The notes under the pieces were generated by a model. That model searched no databases. It was not told where the DNA came from and saw nothing but the letters and a program-made list of their open reading frames with translations. Shown here one piece after another: positions 24,794 through 34,618 of a stretch of DNA of 38,554 bases. How positions within the stretch are numbered: the stretch's first letter is position 1; every line of letters begins with the position of its first letter. Position numbers and translations under genes: made by a program. This stretch comes from Burkholderiales bacterium RIFOXYD12_FULL_59_19 (lineage in GTDB: Bacteria > Pseudomonadota > Gammaproteobacteria > Burkholderiales > Burkholderiaceae_C): NCBI GenBank assembly GCA_001771065.1, contig MESQ01000037.1, positions 1 to 38,554 of the forward strand. Reading direction: 5' to 3'.

Positions 24794-27700
24794 TTACACA
24801 GTCCTACCCAGGCGCTCGCGTAATTGTCTGATTTTTTCCTGGGCTTCGTCGATCTCGAATTTATCTATGGTCGCCGCGATGGAGGTTATTTCCTGCGCAG
24901 TATCTTTTTCCAGCGAGCTGGAACACAACTCGGTCAGCAGCAAATCTGCCGCGCCCAGATCGTTTTCGATCAGAGCGGACAGGGCGGCCAGCTTGGCTTG
25001 CAACTCGTCTCGCCCCAGCGCTGCCGTCTTTCTCGGTACGGGTGTTTCTGCACCGGTCAAGCCGTCGATCTCCGACATGGCCTGTTGCAGCAAACCGCGC
25101 AAGCACTCGAATTGCGCCGCTTCCGGCACCTGGTTTTGCTTGAGCAAATTATCGGCTTCGGTCACCAGCTCAAACAAGGCGTTCGCGCCCAGATTGCCGC
25201 ACACGCCTTTCAGCGCGTGGCAATAGTCCTCGGCTGCCGCAATGCTTTTTTCCCGCAGCAGACGCTGCAAATCGTCCACGGCAGCCGGATAGTGTTCGCG
25301 AAAACGGTGCAGTTGTTTGCGGTAAGCCTCGGGCTTGCCGCCGATGCGGCGTATGCCTTGCTGCGTATCGAAGCTGCGCATCGCCAGCAGGTCGGCGGGT
25401 ATGGCGGCAGACGATGGTGGCGTATCCGCCGCCGCTTTGGCCTGCTGCGTGTTGCCCGGCTTCAGCCATTTTGCCAGCGTCGCCACCAGCCGTTCCGGCG
25501 CAACCGGTTTGGTGATGTGGTCGTTCATCCCGGCTTGCTGGCTGCGCTCGGCATCGTGCGCCATGGCCAGCGCCGTCATGGCGATGATAGGCAGCGTGGC
25601 ATAACGTCCGCCCAGCGCGCGGATGCGGCGGGCGGCTTCCAGCCCGTCCATCACCGGCATCTGAATATCCATCAGCACGGCATCGTAAACACGGCGTTGC
25701 ACCATGGCCACCGCTTCTTCGCCGTTCACCGCTTCGTCCACTCCAACGTTCATGCTGTGCAGCAGCTCGGTGGCGAACTCGCGGTTGATCTCGTTATCTT
25801 CCACCAGTAACAAATGCGAGCCGGAAAAATCAGCCGCATCCTTCGCTGTTTTTTCTGTGTGATCCTGTTTGCCGCCCAATACCTTGCCGCGCCCCAGCAC
25901 GGACAAAATGGTGTCGAGCAGAGTGGAAGGCGAAACCGGTTTGAACAGCATGCCGTTCACGCCCAACTGCTCGGCCTGCTTGGTGACTTCCTCGCGCCCA
26001 TAAGCGGTAACCATCACGATCTTGGGCTGGTGCGGGATGGCGATGTCGGCGTGGATGCGGCGTATCACTTCGATCCCGTTCATGCCGGGCATGCGCCAAT
26101 CCAATAGCACCAGATCGAACGGTTTGTCGGTCGCGGTTTCCAGCAGATTGAGGGCGGCCATGCCGTCGGCGGCCACGCTGACTTCGAGGTGGAAGAAACG
26201 CAACATCTCGCCCAAAATTTCGCGCGAAACTTCGTTGTCGTCCACCACCAGCACGCGGATACCTTCGAGCAGCGGCCCCGCCTGTTGCAGCAGTTCGCGC
26301 CGGTGCGCTTGCGCTTGCTGCGCGATTTTGAGTTTTACCGTGCAGCAAACGGTGGTGCCTTTGCCTGGTTGCGAATCTTCGATCCAGATACGTCCGCCCA
26401 TCAGCTCGACCAAGTGTTTGCAAATTGCCAACCCCAGCCCGGTGCCGCCGAAACGGCGCGTCGTGCTTTGGTCGGCCTGAGTGAATTTTTGGAACAATTT
26501 GTTTTGAATTTCCGGCGACATGCCGATGCCGGTGTCGCTCACGGAAATTTGTAATGTCAGTTCGCTTTCGTTTGCCTCCAAACTCTGGAACGCCAGCACC
26601 ACTTCGCCTTCGTCGGTGAATTTGATCGCGTTGCTGCACAGGTTCAACAGCACCTGACCCAGCCGCAAAGAATCGCCGATCAGCGCGTAAGGGATGCCCA
26701 CGTCGTAGCGGATCAGAAACTCAATGCCTTTTTGTTCGGCCTGAAAGCCGATGGTGTCTTTGAGTTGTTCGAGCACGGAGTCCAGTCCGAATTCGGCATT
26801 TTCGATTTCCAGCTTGCCCGCTTCGACTTTGGAAAAATCCAAAATGTCGTTGATGATGCCCAGCAGCGAAAGGGCTGCGCCTTGCGCTTTGCTCAGGTAG
26901 TTGTGCTGGTTGGGCGGCATTTCGTTCTTGAGCGCCAGATACAACATGCCGAGAATGGCGTTCATCGGCGTGCGGATTTCGTGGCTCATGTTGGCGAGGA
27001 ATTCGGCTTTGGCTGCGGTTGCCGCTTCTGCTACCGCACGTGCCTGCTGCGCTTCTCGTTCGGCAGTCTTGAGCGGCGTGATGTCCACGATCAGACCGAC
27101 CAGCCCGCCCGGCGTGCCGTCGAAATTGACAAAGCCTGTCACCGAATACAGCGTGTCATGCGTCTTGCCATCGGCGAAGATCATGGGTAATTCGCGCGAT
27201 CTGCTTTCGGCATTCGCGATCACCGCCTCGTCTTCTGTCTGATAGGCAATCCGATCCTGCTCCGGCAGGAATTCAAGATCGAGCACGCGCTTGCCAATGA
27301 AGTCTTCGCGGCGGATGCCGAACACTTGCTCGTAGGCCACGTTGCAGCCAAAGAAACGGCTATCGCTCCCCTTGTAAAAGATTGGGTTGGGGATGGTGTC
27401 GATCAGCGCCTGCATCAGCGTGATCTGACGCTCGATCTCCCGCTGCATTCTGCGCGTTTCGGTGACGTCTTCCATCACGCTAACCACGCCTTTTCCGGGA
27501 TCGGCCAGGTCGATGGCGTATGCCGTCATGTGTACCCAGAAGCGTTTGCCGTTATTGTTCAGCATTTCCATTTCGCGCTCGTGGGTTTCACCGCGTTCCA
27601 CTTGCGGGTACAACTCATGTCCTTCGGCGATATAGGCTTCGTCGTCGATGTACCAGAGCCGGGTTGACTGGCCGTTCTGCGCACCATGGTCATAGCCGAA

Positions 27701-28765
27701 CATTTCGTCCATGCGCTGGTTGCAGCGCTGGATGATCCGATCCTTGATCAGCACAACTCCCACTCGTGCCGAATCGAAGATCGCCTGCAACTCGGCGGTG
27801 CGATCCGCGACCAGATGTTCCAGGTTTGCGCGTTCCCGTTCCAATTCCTCAGTCGTTCCAAGCAGTGCCCGGGTGCGCTGCGCCACCTGCCAGCGCAACA
27901 GCAGGTTGACTCCCAGCAGTAGCAGCAGCGTGATGCCGCCGCCGGCCAGCGACCAAACTGCCCAGCGCGGTAGCAGCACTTCCTGCGAGGTAGCCATGGC
28001 ACGGTGCAGGGCGGCAAAATAGGCCGAGTCAGAGTCGTGCCGCCAATCACCCAGATGTTGGTCTATCCGCGTCAACAGTTCGCCGTTGCGGCCTTTGGCA
28101 GTAGCGAAATACAAGTTGGTCGGCAGGAATACGATGGGGGATTCATGCAGCTTGTACCGGGCTCCATTGTGCGCGGCAAAGAAACTATTGGTCACCACCG
28201 CATCCGCATCGCCCGCCTCCACGGCGGCATATCCTTCGTCCAGCGACTTCACCGATACCGGCACGTAGTGGTAGTTGCCGCTCGCCATCAGTTGCGCAAA
28301 AAATGCTTGCTGAATGCCACCCTGCAATATGGCGACACGTTTGCCGGTCAGATCGTCGAGGGAATAGACCTTGAATCGCGGGTGGCTGTAAATCTGCGAC
28401 CAACTGCTGGCCACCGATACACCGTGAAAATCGAAACGTAGCGCGCGTTCGGTTGAGAAGGCGACATCGGGCATTAGATCGAGTTCGCCACGCTCCGTGC
28501 GGTTGAGGCAGTCCGACCACTCGCACGGGATATAGCGTAGCGTCCAATGCTCGATACGCGCCATTTCATCGAGCAGTTCGACGAACAATCCGGCCGGTCG
28601 GCCATTCGAATTGGAATATATCTTCGGTGCATTCTCGTAGAGGCCGACCGTGATCGTCCGCTGTTCGCCTAGGTCATTGTGGTCGCCGATCCAATACCAA
28701 ACTCCCGCCAGCCCAAGCAAGATGATCGTGGATAGCAGCAAGAGTTTGCGAGGCAACTGTTTCAT
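24794..28765 (-). CDS. Hybrid sensor histidine kinase (SBP3-PAS-PAS-HisKA-HATPase-REC-REC-HPt)
   Basis: A 1323-aa sensor. After an N-terminal membrane helix a periplasmic family 3 solute-binding domain (about 35-250; [28 protein letters not shown]) is followed by a second helix near 270-290. Then come two PAS domains, HisKA with His595 in [11 protein letters not shown], HATPase with [13 protein letters not shown], two receiver domains ([13 protein letters not shown] and [12 protein letters not shown]) and a C-terminal HPt with [14 protein letters not shown]. This BvgS-like plan is a complete phosphorelay. ATG 28765 is chosen; upstream TTG 28792 is less likely. The ligand is probably an amino acid or small organic acid. 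Confidence 0.93.
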   Translation of the reverse strand: MKQLPRKLLLLSTIILLGLAGVWYWIGDHNDLGEQRTITVGLYENAPKIYSNSNGRPAGLFVELLDEMARIEHWTLRYIPCEWSDCLNRTERGELDLMPDVAFSTERALRFDFHGVSVASSWSQIYSHPRFKVYSLDDLTGKRVAILQGGIQQAFFAQLMASGNYHYVPVSVKSLDEGYAAVEAGDADAVVTNSFFAAHNGARYKLHESPIVFLPTNLYFATAKGRNGELLTRIDQHLGDWRHDSDSAYFAALHRAMATSQEVLLPRWAVWSLAGGGITLLLLLGVNLLLRWQVAQRTRALLGTTEELERERANLEHLVADRTAELQAIFDSARVGVVLIKDRIIQRCNQRMDEMFGYDHGAQNGQSTRLWYIDDEAYIAEGHELYPQVERGETHEREMEMLNNNGKRFWVHMTAYAIDLADPGKGVVSVMEDVTETRRMQREIERQITLMQALIDTIPNPIFYKGSDSRFFGCNVAYEQVFGIRREDFIGKRVLDLEFLPEQDRIAYQTEDEAVIANAESRSRELPMIFADGKTHDTLYSVTGFVNFDGTPGGLVGLIVDITPLKTAEREAQQARAVAEAATAAKAEFLANMSHEIRTPMNAILGMLYLALKNEMPPNQHNYLSKAQGAALSLLGIINDILDFSKVEAGKLEIENAEFGLDSVLEQLKDTIGFQAEQKGIEFLIRYDVGIPYALIGDSLRLGQVLLNLCSNAIKFTDEGEVVLAFQSLEANESELTLQISVSDTGIGMSPEIQNKLFQKFTQADQSTTRRFGGTGLGLAICKHLVELMGGRIWIEDSQPGKGTTVCCTVKLKIAQQAQAHRRELLQQAGPLLEGIRVLVVDDNEVSREILGEMLRFFHLEVSVAADGMAALNLLETATDKPFDLVLLDWRMPGMNGIEVIRRIHADIAIPHQPKIVMVTAYGREEVTKQAEQLGVNGMLFKPVSPSTLLDTILSVLGRGKVLGGKQDHTEKTAKDAADFSGSHLLLVEDNEINREFATELLHSMNVGVDEAVNGEEAVAMVQRRVYDAVLMDIQMPVMDGLEAARRIRALGGRYATLPIIAMTALAMAHDAERSQQAGMNDHITKPVAPERLVATLAKWLKPGNTQQAKAAADTPPSSAAIPADLLAMRSFDTQQGIRRIGGKPEAYRKQLHRFREHYPAAVDDLQRLLREKSIAAAEDYCHALKGVCGNLGANALFELVTEADNLLKQNQVPEAAQFECLRGLLQQAMSEIDGLTGAETPVPRKTAALGRDELQAKLAALSALIENDLGAADLLLTELCSSSLEKDTAQEITSIAATIDKFEIDEAQEKIRQLRERLGRTV

Positions 28766-28842
28766 GATGGCTGGCCTTTGTGGCCTTTGCAATGGGAACC
28801 GGGCGGCATGTTCTCACTATAACGTCAACTTGTAATTCAAAT

Positions 28843-29046
28843 GAGTTGCACGCGCACTTTGAAATCCGCCATATCACGCTACAGCTCGACACATCGGCCT
28901 GCGCCCAGTGGTTGGAGGGTGAGGCTTTTTGTCGATGGTTTCGCGGCGCACCGATGCTGTTTTGCACCGCCGGGCTGCAGTTCGTCGCAAACCCACTGCG
29001 CCACGGCGGCTTGCGCCCTAAAGTTGGCCCCATTCAACAGGAGTAG
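28843..29046 (+). pseudogene. Possible truncated C-terminus of a cation diffusion facilitator gene
   Basis: The plus-strand frame reads ELHAHFEIRHITLQLD then TSACAQW, which resembles the beta-strand end of CDF transporter cytoplasmic domains (xxFxIxHxTLQxE). It continues to TAG at 29044-29046 without known homology. No upstream membrane part exists; the frame opens next to the kinase promoter. The final codons contain the AGGAG of the next gene, so an ancestral full-length gene could have headed that operon. Resemblance is from memory and the segment is short, so confidence is modest. Confidence 0.35.
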
Positions 29047-29050
29047 TGGA

Positions 29051-29704
29051 ATGGTTCATTTGTCTTTCACCCGGCGCCTACGTCACCTGCTGCTGGCCGC
29101 CACCGTGGCTTGGGCCAGCCATGCCATGGCCACCACGCCTGCGCAGTTTGACGGCGCATTGGCCCAGTTTCAGCAAGCCCGAACCGGTGACGCGGCGGCC
29201 ATCGGCTCATCTGCCCAGGCGTTTGCTGCCTTGCTCAAAGCCGAGCCTATCAACCCGGTGCTGATGGCGTATGCCGGAGCCAGCACCGCCATGCAAGCCA
29301 CTACCACCTGGCTGCCCTGGTCCAAAATGGCTTATGCCGAAGACGGCCTGGCCTTGCTGGACAAGGCGCTGACTCTCCTCACCCCGGCGCACAACGCTCC
29401 CCTGCTGCGCGGCCTGCCCGCCACGCTGGAGGTGCGTTTGGTGGCCGTCAACACCTTTTTGGCGGTGCCCGGTTTCATGAACCGGGGCGCACGGGCTGCC
29501 AAACTGCTCGACGAGATGTTGGCCAGCCCCTTGCTGGCAAGCGCCCCACTCGGATTCAGGGGTGAGGTGTGGCTGACGGCCGCCCACCTGGCCACCCAGG
29601 AACACCGCTTGCAAGATGCCCGCAAGTACCTGGGTGAAGTCATCAAGGCCAATGCCCCGCAGGCTGAGGCTGCCCGCGCTCAACTCAAGGCTATTCCCTC
29701 ATGA
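29051..29704 (+). CDS. Periplasmic helical-repeat (TPR-like) protein
   Basis: A 217-aa exported protein; the signal peptide spans about residues 1-26 (LLLAATVAWASHAMA). The mature chain is all-helical by composition, with repeats such as AQFDGALAQFQQA, MAYAEDGLALLDKALTLL and LQDARKYLGEVIKA that look TPR-like. AGGAG lies 7 bases before ATG 29051. Its stop overlaps the ATPase start (ATGA), so it is the first gene of a five-gene envelope transport operon. No named family recognised; a scaffold or adaptor for the ABC transporter is a reasonable guess. Confidence 0.75.
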   Translation: MVHLSFTRRLRHLLLAATVAWASHAMATTPAQFDGALAQFQQARTGDAAAIGSSAQAFAALLKAEPINPVLMAYAGASTAMQATTTWLPWSKMAYAEDGLALLDKALTLLTPAHNAPLLRGLPATLEVRLVAVNTFLAVPGFMNRGARAAKLLDEMLASPLLASAPLGFRGEVWLTAAHLATQEHRLQDARKYLGEVIKANAPQAEAARAQLKAIPS

Positions 29705-30384
29705 GTGCCAACTCTACTTCTGTCATTGAATTACACGGGGTGCACAAAACCTACCGCCTGGGAAAACACGTGATCCCGGCCCTGCAAGGGGTGGACTTGC
29801 GTGTGCAGCACGGTGAGCTGCTGGCACTCACTGGCCCCTCGGGCAGCGGCAAAAGCACCATCCTGAACCTGTGCGGACTGATTGACACACCCGATGTGGG
29901 CGACATCGTGCTCGGTGGCCAGCATGTCAATGGCCTGAACGAGGTGCAACGCACACTCTTGCGACGTGATGCGCTGGGCTTTGTGTTCCAGAACTTCAAC
30001 CTGGTACCGGTGATGACCGTGGCCGAGAACGTGGACTACCCACTGTTCATCGCCGGAGTGAGTGCGCCCGAGCGGCGTGCGCGAGTCGCCGCCCAACTGA
30101 AAGCCGTGGGCCTGCAAGACCACGCCCAGCACCGGCCCGATGCCTTGTCCGGCGGGCAGCGCCAGCGGGTGGCCATTGCCCGCGCCCTGGTCAAGCGGCC
30201 CAAGCTGGTGATTGCCGACGAGCCCACCGCCAGCCTGGACTCCCACACCGCCGATCAGGTGCTGGACCTGATGCGTGAATGCTGCCACGCCGAGGGCGCG
30301 GCCTTTGTCATTGCCACGCACGACAGCCGCTTAACCCGCCGCTGCGACCGCGTGCTGGCCTTGCTGGATGGAAGTTTGATATGA
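29701..30384 (+). CDS. ABC transporter ATP-binding protein (LolD/MacB type)
   Basis: A 227-aa ATPase with Walker A GPSGSGKST (45-53), Q-loop GFVFQNFNLVP, signature LSGGQ (149-153) and Walker B LVIADEP (D173, E174). The FQNFNLVPVMTVAENV stretch is typical of the LolD/MacB group that powers FtsX-type permeases. It is distinct from the ATPase at 1056-1742, which has a different Walker A Cys and lower similarity. Coupled to the upstream TPR-like gene and separated from the permease by 70 bases that contain an interspersed repeat. Confidence 0.88.
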   Translation: MSANSTSVIELHGVHKTYRLGKHVIPALQGVDLRVQHGELLALTGPSGSGKSTILNLCGLIDTPDVGDIVLGGQHVNGLNEVQRTLLRRDALGFVFQNFNLVPVMTVAENVDYPLFIAGVSAPERRARVAAQLKAVGLQDHAQHRPDALSGGQRQRVAIARALVKRPKLVIADEPTASLDSHTADQVLDLMRECCHAEGAAFVIATHDSRLTRRCDRVLALLDGSLI

Positions 30385-30388
30385 ATTG

Positions 30389-30434
30389 CATAGCTGTTTG
30401 CGCGTGTATTGATTGGGCTAGAGCCCAAAGACAT
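30389..30434 (+). repeat. Interspersed repeat, copy 1
   Basis: CATAGCTGTTTGCGCGTGTATTG, read here as part of a longer unit, shares ATAGCTG.TT.CGC and GGGCTAGAGCCCAAA with copies 2-4. This family is abundant in intergenic regions of Comamonadaceae genomes. It sits in the gap between the ATPase and the permease genes, in front of the GAGG ribosome site. Confidence 0.7.
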
Positions 30435-30454
30435 ATCAAAACGAGGAAATTGTC

Positions 30455-31672
30455 ATGAACTTCATGTGGTTGAAATTTGCCGTGCAAAACACTTTGCGCA
30501 ACCGCCGCCGCTCTGCGGTAACGGCCTCCATTGCCGCCCTGGGCACGGCCGGCATTCTGCTGGGCGGGGGCTTTGCGCTGTACACCTACGAATCTCTGGC
30601 CGAAGCCGCTGCGCGTGACACCGGCCACCTGGTGCTGGGCCAGCCTGCCCAGTTCACCCAAGACGAAGAAACCCCGCTGCAACACGGGATCGACAACGCC
30701 ACCGAACTGCGCCAGCAGTTGCTGGCCGACCCGAATGTGCGCAGCGTGTTGCCCAAGATCGAGTTCAGCGGCCTGATCAGCAATGGCGACAAATCCGTCG
30801 TCATGGTCGGCCTGGGCGTCGAGCCCGACAGTGAATTTGCCATCAAAGGCCCGTTCATGACCGTCAAAGCCGGTCAGGTGCTGGCCAGCGGATCGACCGA
30901 ACCCGAAGTGATGCTGGGCGACGTGCTGGCCCGCAACCTGAAAGCCCAACCCGACAGCAGCCTGACCCTGCTGGCCAGCACCACCGATGGCGCACTCAAC
31001 GCCATGGACGTGCGGGTCAAAGGCATCTTCTCCATCGGCATCCCGGAGATCGACAAACGCCTGATCTACGCCGACATTGCCACCACCCAGCGCCTCTTGA
31101 ACACGCAAAAAGTCAGCACCCTGGGCGTGTACCTGAACCGCATGGCCCAGACCCAGCCGATGCAGGCCCAGTTCGCCAAGGCTCACCCCAGTCTGACGGT
31201 GCAAACCTGGGAAGACCAGGCCCTGTTCTACAAGGCGGTGCGCAACCTGTACAACCGCATTTTTGGGGCGCTGGGCATGATCATTGCAGTGATTGTGGTG
31301 TTTGTGGTCACCAACGCCATGTCCATGGCCATCATTGAGCGCACCCGTGAAATTGGCACCTTGCGCGCCCTGGGCACGCTGCCCGGCCAGATGCTGCGCA
31401 CCTTGTCGCTCGAAGGCATGGTGCTGGGTGGTGTGGGCGCATTGGTGGGCGCATTGATCGCCCTGGCTGGGTCAGCGTTCTTGCTGGTGGTACCCATCGA
31501 CATGCCGCCACCGCCAGGCCGCTCGGTGGGCTACCCGCTGAATGTGACGGTAGACCCGATGATGTTCCTGGTCACCATCCTCACCATGGTGCTGTTGACC
31601 ATGGCCGCCTCGGCCTGGGTCGCCCGCAAGACCGTGAACATGGCGGTGGTGGATGCGCTGGCGCATACCTGA
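30455..31672 (+). CDS. FtsX-family ABC transporter permease (MacB/LolCE-like)
   Basis: A 405-aa permease. One helix near the N-terminus (about 22-44) precedes a large periplasmic domain (about 45-265), then three helices (about 275-300, 325-350, 370-395). The coupling-helix region IIERTREIGTLRALGT is typical of LolC/LolE and MacB. ATG 30455 is preceded by GAGGAA. It would lift a substrate from the inner membrane or periplasm, using the ATPase encoded just before. Next genes encode a LolA-like carrier and an outer-membrane barrel, so the substrate is probably lipid-like and bound for the outer membrane. Confidence 0.87.
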   Translation: MNFMWLKFAVQNTLRNRRRSAVTASIAALGTAGILLGGGFALYTYESLAEAAARDTGHLVLGQPAQFTQDEETPLQHGIDNATELRQQLLADPNVRSVLPKIEFSGLISNGDKSVVMVGLGVEPDSEFAIKGPFMTVKAGQVLASGSTEPEVMLGDVLARNLKAQPDSSLTLLASTTDGALNAMDVRVKGIFSIGIPEIDKRLIYADIATTQRLLNTQKVSTLGVYLNRMAQTQPMQAQFAKAHPSLTVQTWEDQALFYKAVRNLYNRIFGALGMIIAVIVVFVVTNAMSMAIIERTREIGTLRALGTLPGQMLRTLSLEGMVLGGVGALVGALIALAGSAFLLVVPIDMPPPPGRSVGYPLNVTVDPMMFLVTILTMVLLTMAASAWVARKTVNMAVVDALAHT

Positions 31673-31681
31673 GCGTCAATG

Positions 31682-31740
31682 ATTGCTATAAATTATATAG
31701 CTGTTTTCGCTTGTAATACAAGGGCTACAGGCCAAAAACA
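31682..31740 (+). repeat. Interspersed repeat, copy 2
   Basis: TTGCTATAAATTATATAGCT continues into GTTTTCGCTTGTAATACA and AGGGCTACAGGCCAAAAACA. It is the fullest copy in the window and lies in the 91-base gap between the permease and the LolA-like gene. Copies 3 and 4 match its left and central parts. Confidence 0.75.
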
Positions 31741-31763
31741 TCTAAATATTCAAAAGGCTCTAT

Positions 31764-32504
31764 ATGAAACTGATACCTTGCTTTCTCTTGACCCTGCTCA
31801 CCGCCCAGGCATTTGCCCAGGACGTGACCAGCGTCCTCAAAGCCACCGACAAATTCCGCATGACCGCCGAGAACTTGCAGGTCGACACCCTGATCAACGT
31901 GACAAATGCCGATGGCACACCCGACAAAGAGCGTCGTTACACCGTGTTCGCCCAAGCCGGCCGCCAGTCTCTGGTGGTGATGCAAAGCCCGGCCGAAAAA
32001 GGCCAAAAGGTGCTGATGCTGGGCGACGACTTCTGGCTCTTGATGCCCGGCAGCCAACGCCCGCTACGCATCACCCCCATGCAAAAGCTGCTGGGTGATG
32101 CCTCCACCGGCGATGTCGCCACCATGAGCTGGGCCAACGACTACGCGGGCAAACTGGTGGGCGAGGAACCCTGTGATGCGGCTGCCAAACAGGCCTGCCT
32201 GCACCTGAGCCTGAACGCCACCCGCAAGGGCGTGACCTACCAGCGCATCGAGTTGTGGGTCGGTAAAACCCGCTTTGAACCGGTGCGGGCTGACTTGTAC
32301 GTGCTGTCCGACAAACTGGCCAAACAGGCCATGTTTGTGATGGACAAGCCCACCGCCCCCACCATGGTGCTTGAAATGGTGCTGGCCGATCAAGTCAGTA
32401 ACCATAAGGTGACGCATGTGCGCTACCTCAACCGCAAAGCGCGTCAGGTGCCACCCGAGTGGCTCAACCCGATGTTTCTGGTGCGCAACCCGCCGCTGGA
32501 GTAA
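31764..32504 (+). CDS. LolA-like outer-membrane lipoprotein-sorting protein
   Basis: A 246-aa exported protein with a signal peptide cleaved near AFA (residue 18). The mature part shows the LolA-like beta-sandwich pattern, in the subgroup annotated as outer membrane lipoprotein-sorting protein: RYTVFAQAGRQSLVVMQSP, GDDFWLLMPGSQRPLRITPMQKLLGDAS, and WVGKTRFEPVRADLY. Such proteins carry lipids or lipoproteins across the periplasm and often accompany dedicated exporters. It follows the FtsX-type permease and precedes the barrel gene by three bases. The substrate is unknown. Confidence 0.85.
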   Translation: MKLIPCFLLTLLTAQAFAQDVTSVLKATDKFRMTAENLQVDTLINVTNADGTPDKERRYTVFAQAGRQSLVVMQSPAEKGQKVLMLGDDFWLLMPGSQRPLRITPMQKLLGDASTGDVATMSWANDYAGKLVGEEPCDAAAKQACLHLSLNATRKGVTYQRIELWVGKTRFEPVRADLYVLSDKLAKQAMFVMDKPTAPTMVLEMVLADQVSNHKVTHVRYLNRKARQVPPEWLNPMFLVRNPPLE

Positions 32505-32507
32505 GCC

Positions 32508-33746
32508 ATGGCCGCACAGCGATTCACCATGCTGCTGCTGGCTGCGTGCGCCGCAGCCCAGGCGCAAGACGCTGAGCCGCAGCTCAGTGGTCAAGTACGG
32601 GCGCAGTGGGATGGTGTTCACGCCAACACCGCTGGCCCGTTGGCCGCAGCCCATACCTTGCAAGCAGGCATGGCCACTTTGCCCGTGAACGGCGTCATGC
32701 TAGAGACAGAATTACGCGCCAGTGGCAAAGGCATCACCAGTGTGCTGACCTTGCAGCAGCAGCGTCTGGACGACAACGCCATCAACAGCCGCGCCTGGGT
32801 CAACGAGCTGTTTGCCTCGCACGATGCCGGGGCCTGGCAGTTCAGCGCGGGCAAAAAGATTGTGAGCTGGGACGTGGGCTACGGCTACCGCCCCAACGAC
32901 ATGGTGCAGCAGGAAACCCGCCGCACGCTGGTCAGCAGCACGCCCGAGGGCCGCCCCATGCTGCTGGCCGAGCACTTTGATGCCGACACCGCCTGGTCTT
33001 TGGTGGCGGTCAACCCCAGCGCATCCATGAACGCGCGGGATGCACAAGAGCCCGCCTTGGCCGCACGGCTGTACCAGCGCTTTGGCGCGGCAGATGCCTA
33101 CGGCTTTGCCCGCCTGGGCGCACGCACCGGAGCCAGCGCGGGCGCGGCGCTGGCCTGGGTGGCCACTGAGGCGCTGGAGCTGCACAGCTCAGTGCGGTTT
33201 TCAAAACACATCGACAGCCAGTCGATGGACCCCAATACCATCGCTCTGGTGGCCCAAAACCCCTGGCAACCGAGCACGGCGCAGAACGTGACCCAATGGC
33301 TGATCGGTGGCACCTGGACAAGCCCAAGCCAGCTCAGCCTGCTGACTGAGGTCTGGTGGGACGGCAGCGCCCCCAGTGATGCACAGTGGAACAACTGGTC
33401 GCAGCGCAATCACCAGCTCAGTGCCCTGGCAGCTTTGGGCGCACCGGCAGCCGCCGTGGCGGGCAACCTGGCCTGGCAGGCGCAAAGCCTGGGGTTGTCA
33501 CAAAACCTGCGCCGAAGCAATGTGTTTGTGCGCCTGAGCTGGCAAAAAGATCCTTGGAAACCCTCGCTGGATCTGCTCTACACCCCCGCCGATCAGGGCC
33601 GGGTCGTCACGGCTGCACTGACTTGGCAGGGTGACCGAATGCAGGTGCAGGGTGGTGTGCGGGTGGTCGGCGGCCCGGCAGCGGCGGTGCTGGCGCAACT
33701 GCCTGCTAAACAATTGGCTTATGTGGCGCTGACTTGGACGTTTTGA
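32508..33746 (+). CDS. Outer-membrane beta-barrel protein
   Basis: A 412-aa exported protein with a short signal (AAAQAQ near residue 19). The mature chain is rich in alternating amphipathic strands, aromatic girdle residues and short Gly/Asp turns, and ends with the outer-membrane targeting pattern YVALTWTF (C-terminal Phe). The stretch SAGKKIVSWDVGYGYRPND resembles barrels that sit with LolA-like carriers in exporter clusters. It is the last gene of the operon, three bases after the carrier. It may be the outer-membrane acceptor or exit for the substrate. Its exact family was not recognised. Confidence 0.8.
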   Translation: MAAQRFTMLLLAACAAAQAQDAEPQLSGQVRAQWDGVHANTAGPLAAAHTLQAGMATLPVNGVMLETELRASGKGITSVLTLQQQRLDDNAINSRAWVNELFASHDAGAWQFSAGKKIVSWDVGYGYRPNDMVQQETRRTLVSSTPEGRPMLLAEHFDADTAWSLVAVNPSASMNARDAQEPALAARLYQRFGAADAYGFARLGARTGASAGAALAWVATEALELHSSVRFSKHIDSQSMDPNTIALVAQNPWQPSTAQNVTQWLIGGTWTSPSQLSLLTEVWWDGSAPSDAQWNNWSQRNHQLSALAALGAPAAAVAGNLAWQAQSLGLSQNLRRSNVFVRLSWQKDPWKPSLDLLYTPADQGRVVTAALTWQGDRMQVQGGVRVVGGPAAAVLAQLPAKQLAYVALTWTF

Positions 33747-33766
33747 GCCTGACCAACTGGTGGCGA

Positions 33767-34618
33767 CTACATCGCCCTGAACAAATAAGCATACAAGCGG
33801 CTCACCGCCAGCCGCTCGGGTCGGCTGTGTAATTGCAGCCAGAGCTTGCCGACCTCGTCGCGGGTCACGTGGTTGATGCAACGGGTGTTGACCACCGTGC
33901 TGCGGTGGATTTGCCAGAAGGTGTTGGCATCGAGCTGGGGCAGCAGCTCTTTTAGAGGGGTGCGGATCAGCACTTCGCGCTCTGCGGTGAGCACCCGCAC
34001 GTATTTGTCGGCCGCTTCAAAGTACACCACGTCGGACACCGGCAGCAGGTGGATGGTGCTGCCCAAGCTGGCCTGAATGTACTGGAGCGGGGCTGGCGCT
34101 GCCCGGCCTGAGCCCGTGGCGGCCAGCAGATGCCGAAGTTGCGCCAGGGTGGTCTCCAGTGGCTGGGTGTCGGGCGTTTGATTTGCTATTGTATTTATAG
34201 CTTTTTGCGCTTGTGCGGCAATTGCTAATTGCACTTTTGCCACTGTTTTTTTTAAACGCTCGGGCTGCACCGGCTTGAGCAGATAGTCCACCGCCTGGGC
34301 ATCAAAGGCCTGCACGGCGTATTGGTCGTAGGCGGTGACAAATACCAAGGTTGGAAAGGCTGGGTTTGTGGCTGCGGTAGGCCAGGCATCCATCAGCTCG
34401 GCGGCGGCCTCCAGACCACTCAAGCCAGGCATACGGATGTCCAGAAACAGCACGTCGGGTTGCAGCGCCAGGGCTTGCGCTACGGCAGACCGGCCGTCGC
34501 CCACGCTGGCCAGAATACGCAGCTCGGGCCAGGCCTGCGCCAGCTCGCTGCGCAGGGCAGCCGCCAGCAAGGGCTCGTCTTCAGCGATCACTGCGGTGGG
34601 GGTATTGGGCAGGTTCAT
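33767..34618 (-). CDS. LytTR-family response regulator
   Basis: A 283-aa regulator with a receiver domain (about residues 8-125; phospho-Asp in VLFLDIRMPG, and the KPV motif in YLLKPVQPERL) and a C-terminal LytTR DNA-binding domain (about 178-280; YIQASLGSTIHLL, YFEAADKYVRV, WQIHRSTVVN). An interspersed repeat (34182-34220) encodes part of the linker, AQKAINTIANQ. Its start overlaps the stop of the histidine kinase gene. It is convergent with the envelope transport operon, which it may regulate. Confidence 0.92.
   Translation of the reverse strand: MNLPNTPTAVIAEDEPLLAAALRSELAQAWPELRILASVGDGRSAVAQALALQPDVLFLDIRMPGLSGLEAAAELMDAWPTAATNPAFPTLVFVTAYDQYAVQAFDAQAVDYLLKPVQPERLKKTVAKVQLAIAAQAQKAINTIANQTPDTQPLETTLAQLRHLLAATGSGRAAPAPLQYIQASLGSTIHLLPVSDVVYFEAADKYVRVLTAEREVLIRTPLKELLPQLDANTFWQIHRSTVVNTRCINHVTRDEVGKLWLQLHSRPERLAVSRLYAYLFRAM
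34182..34220 (+). repeat. Interspersed repeat, copy 3, inside the response regulator gene
   Basis: TTTGCTATTGTATTTATAGC followed by TTTTTGCGCTTGTG matches the left half of copy 2. It lies within the coding sequence of the LytTR regulator, in the segment between the receiver and DNA-binding domains, and keeps the frame open. Confidence 0.6.
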
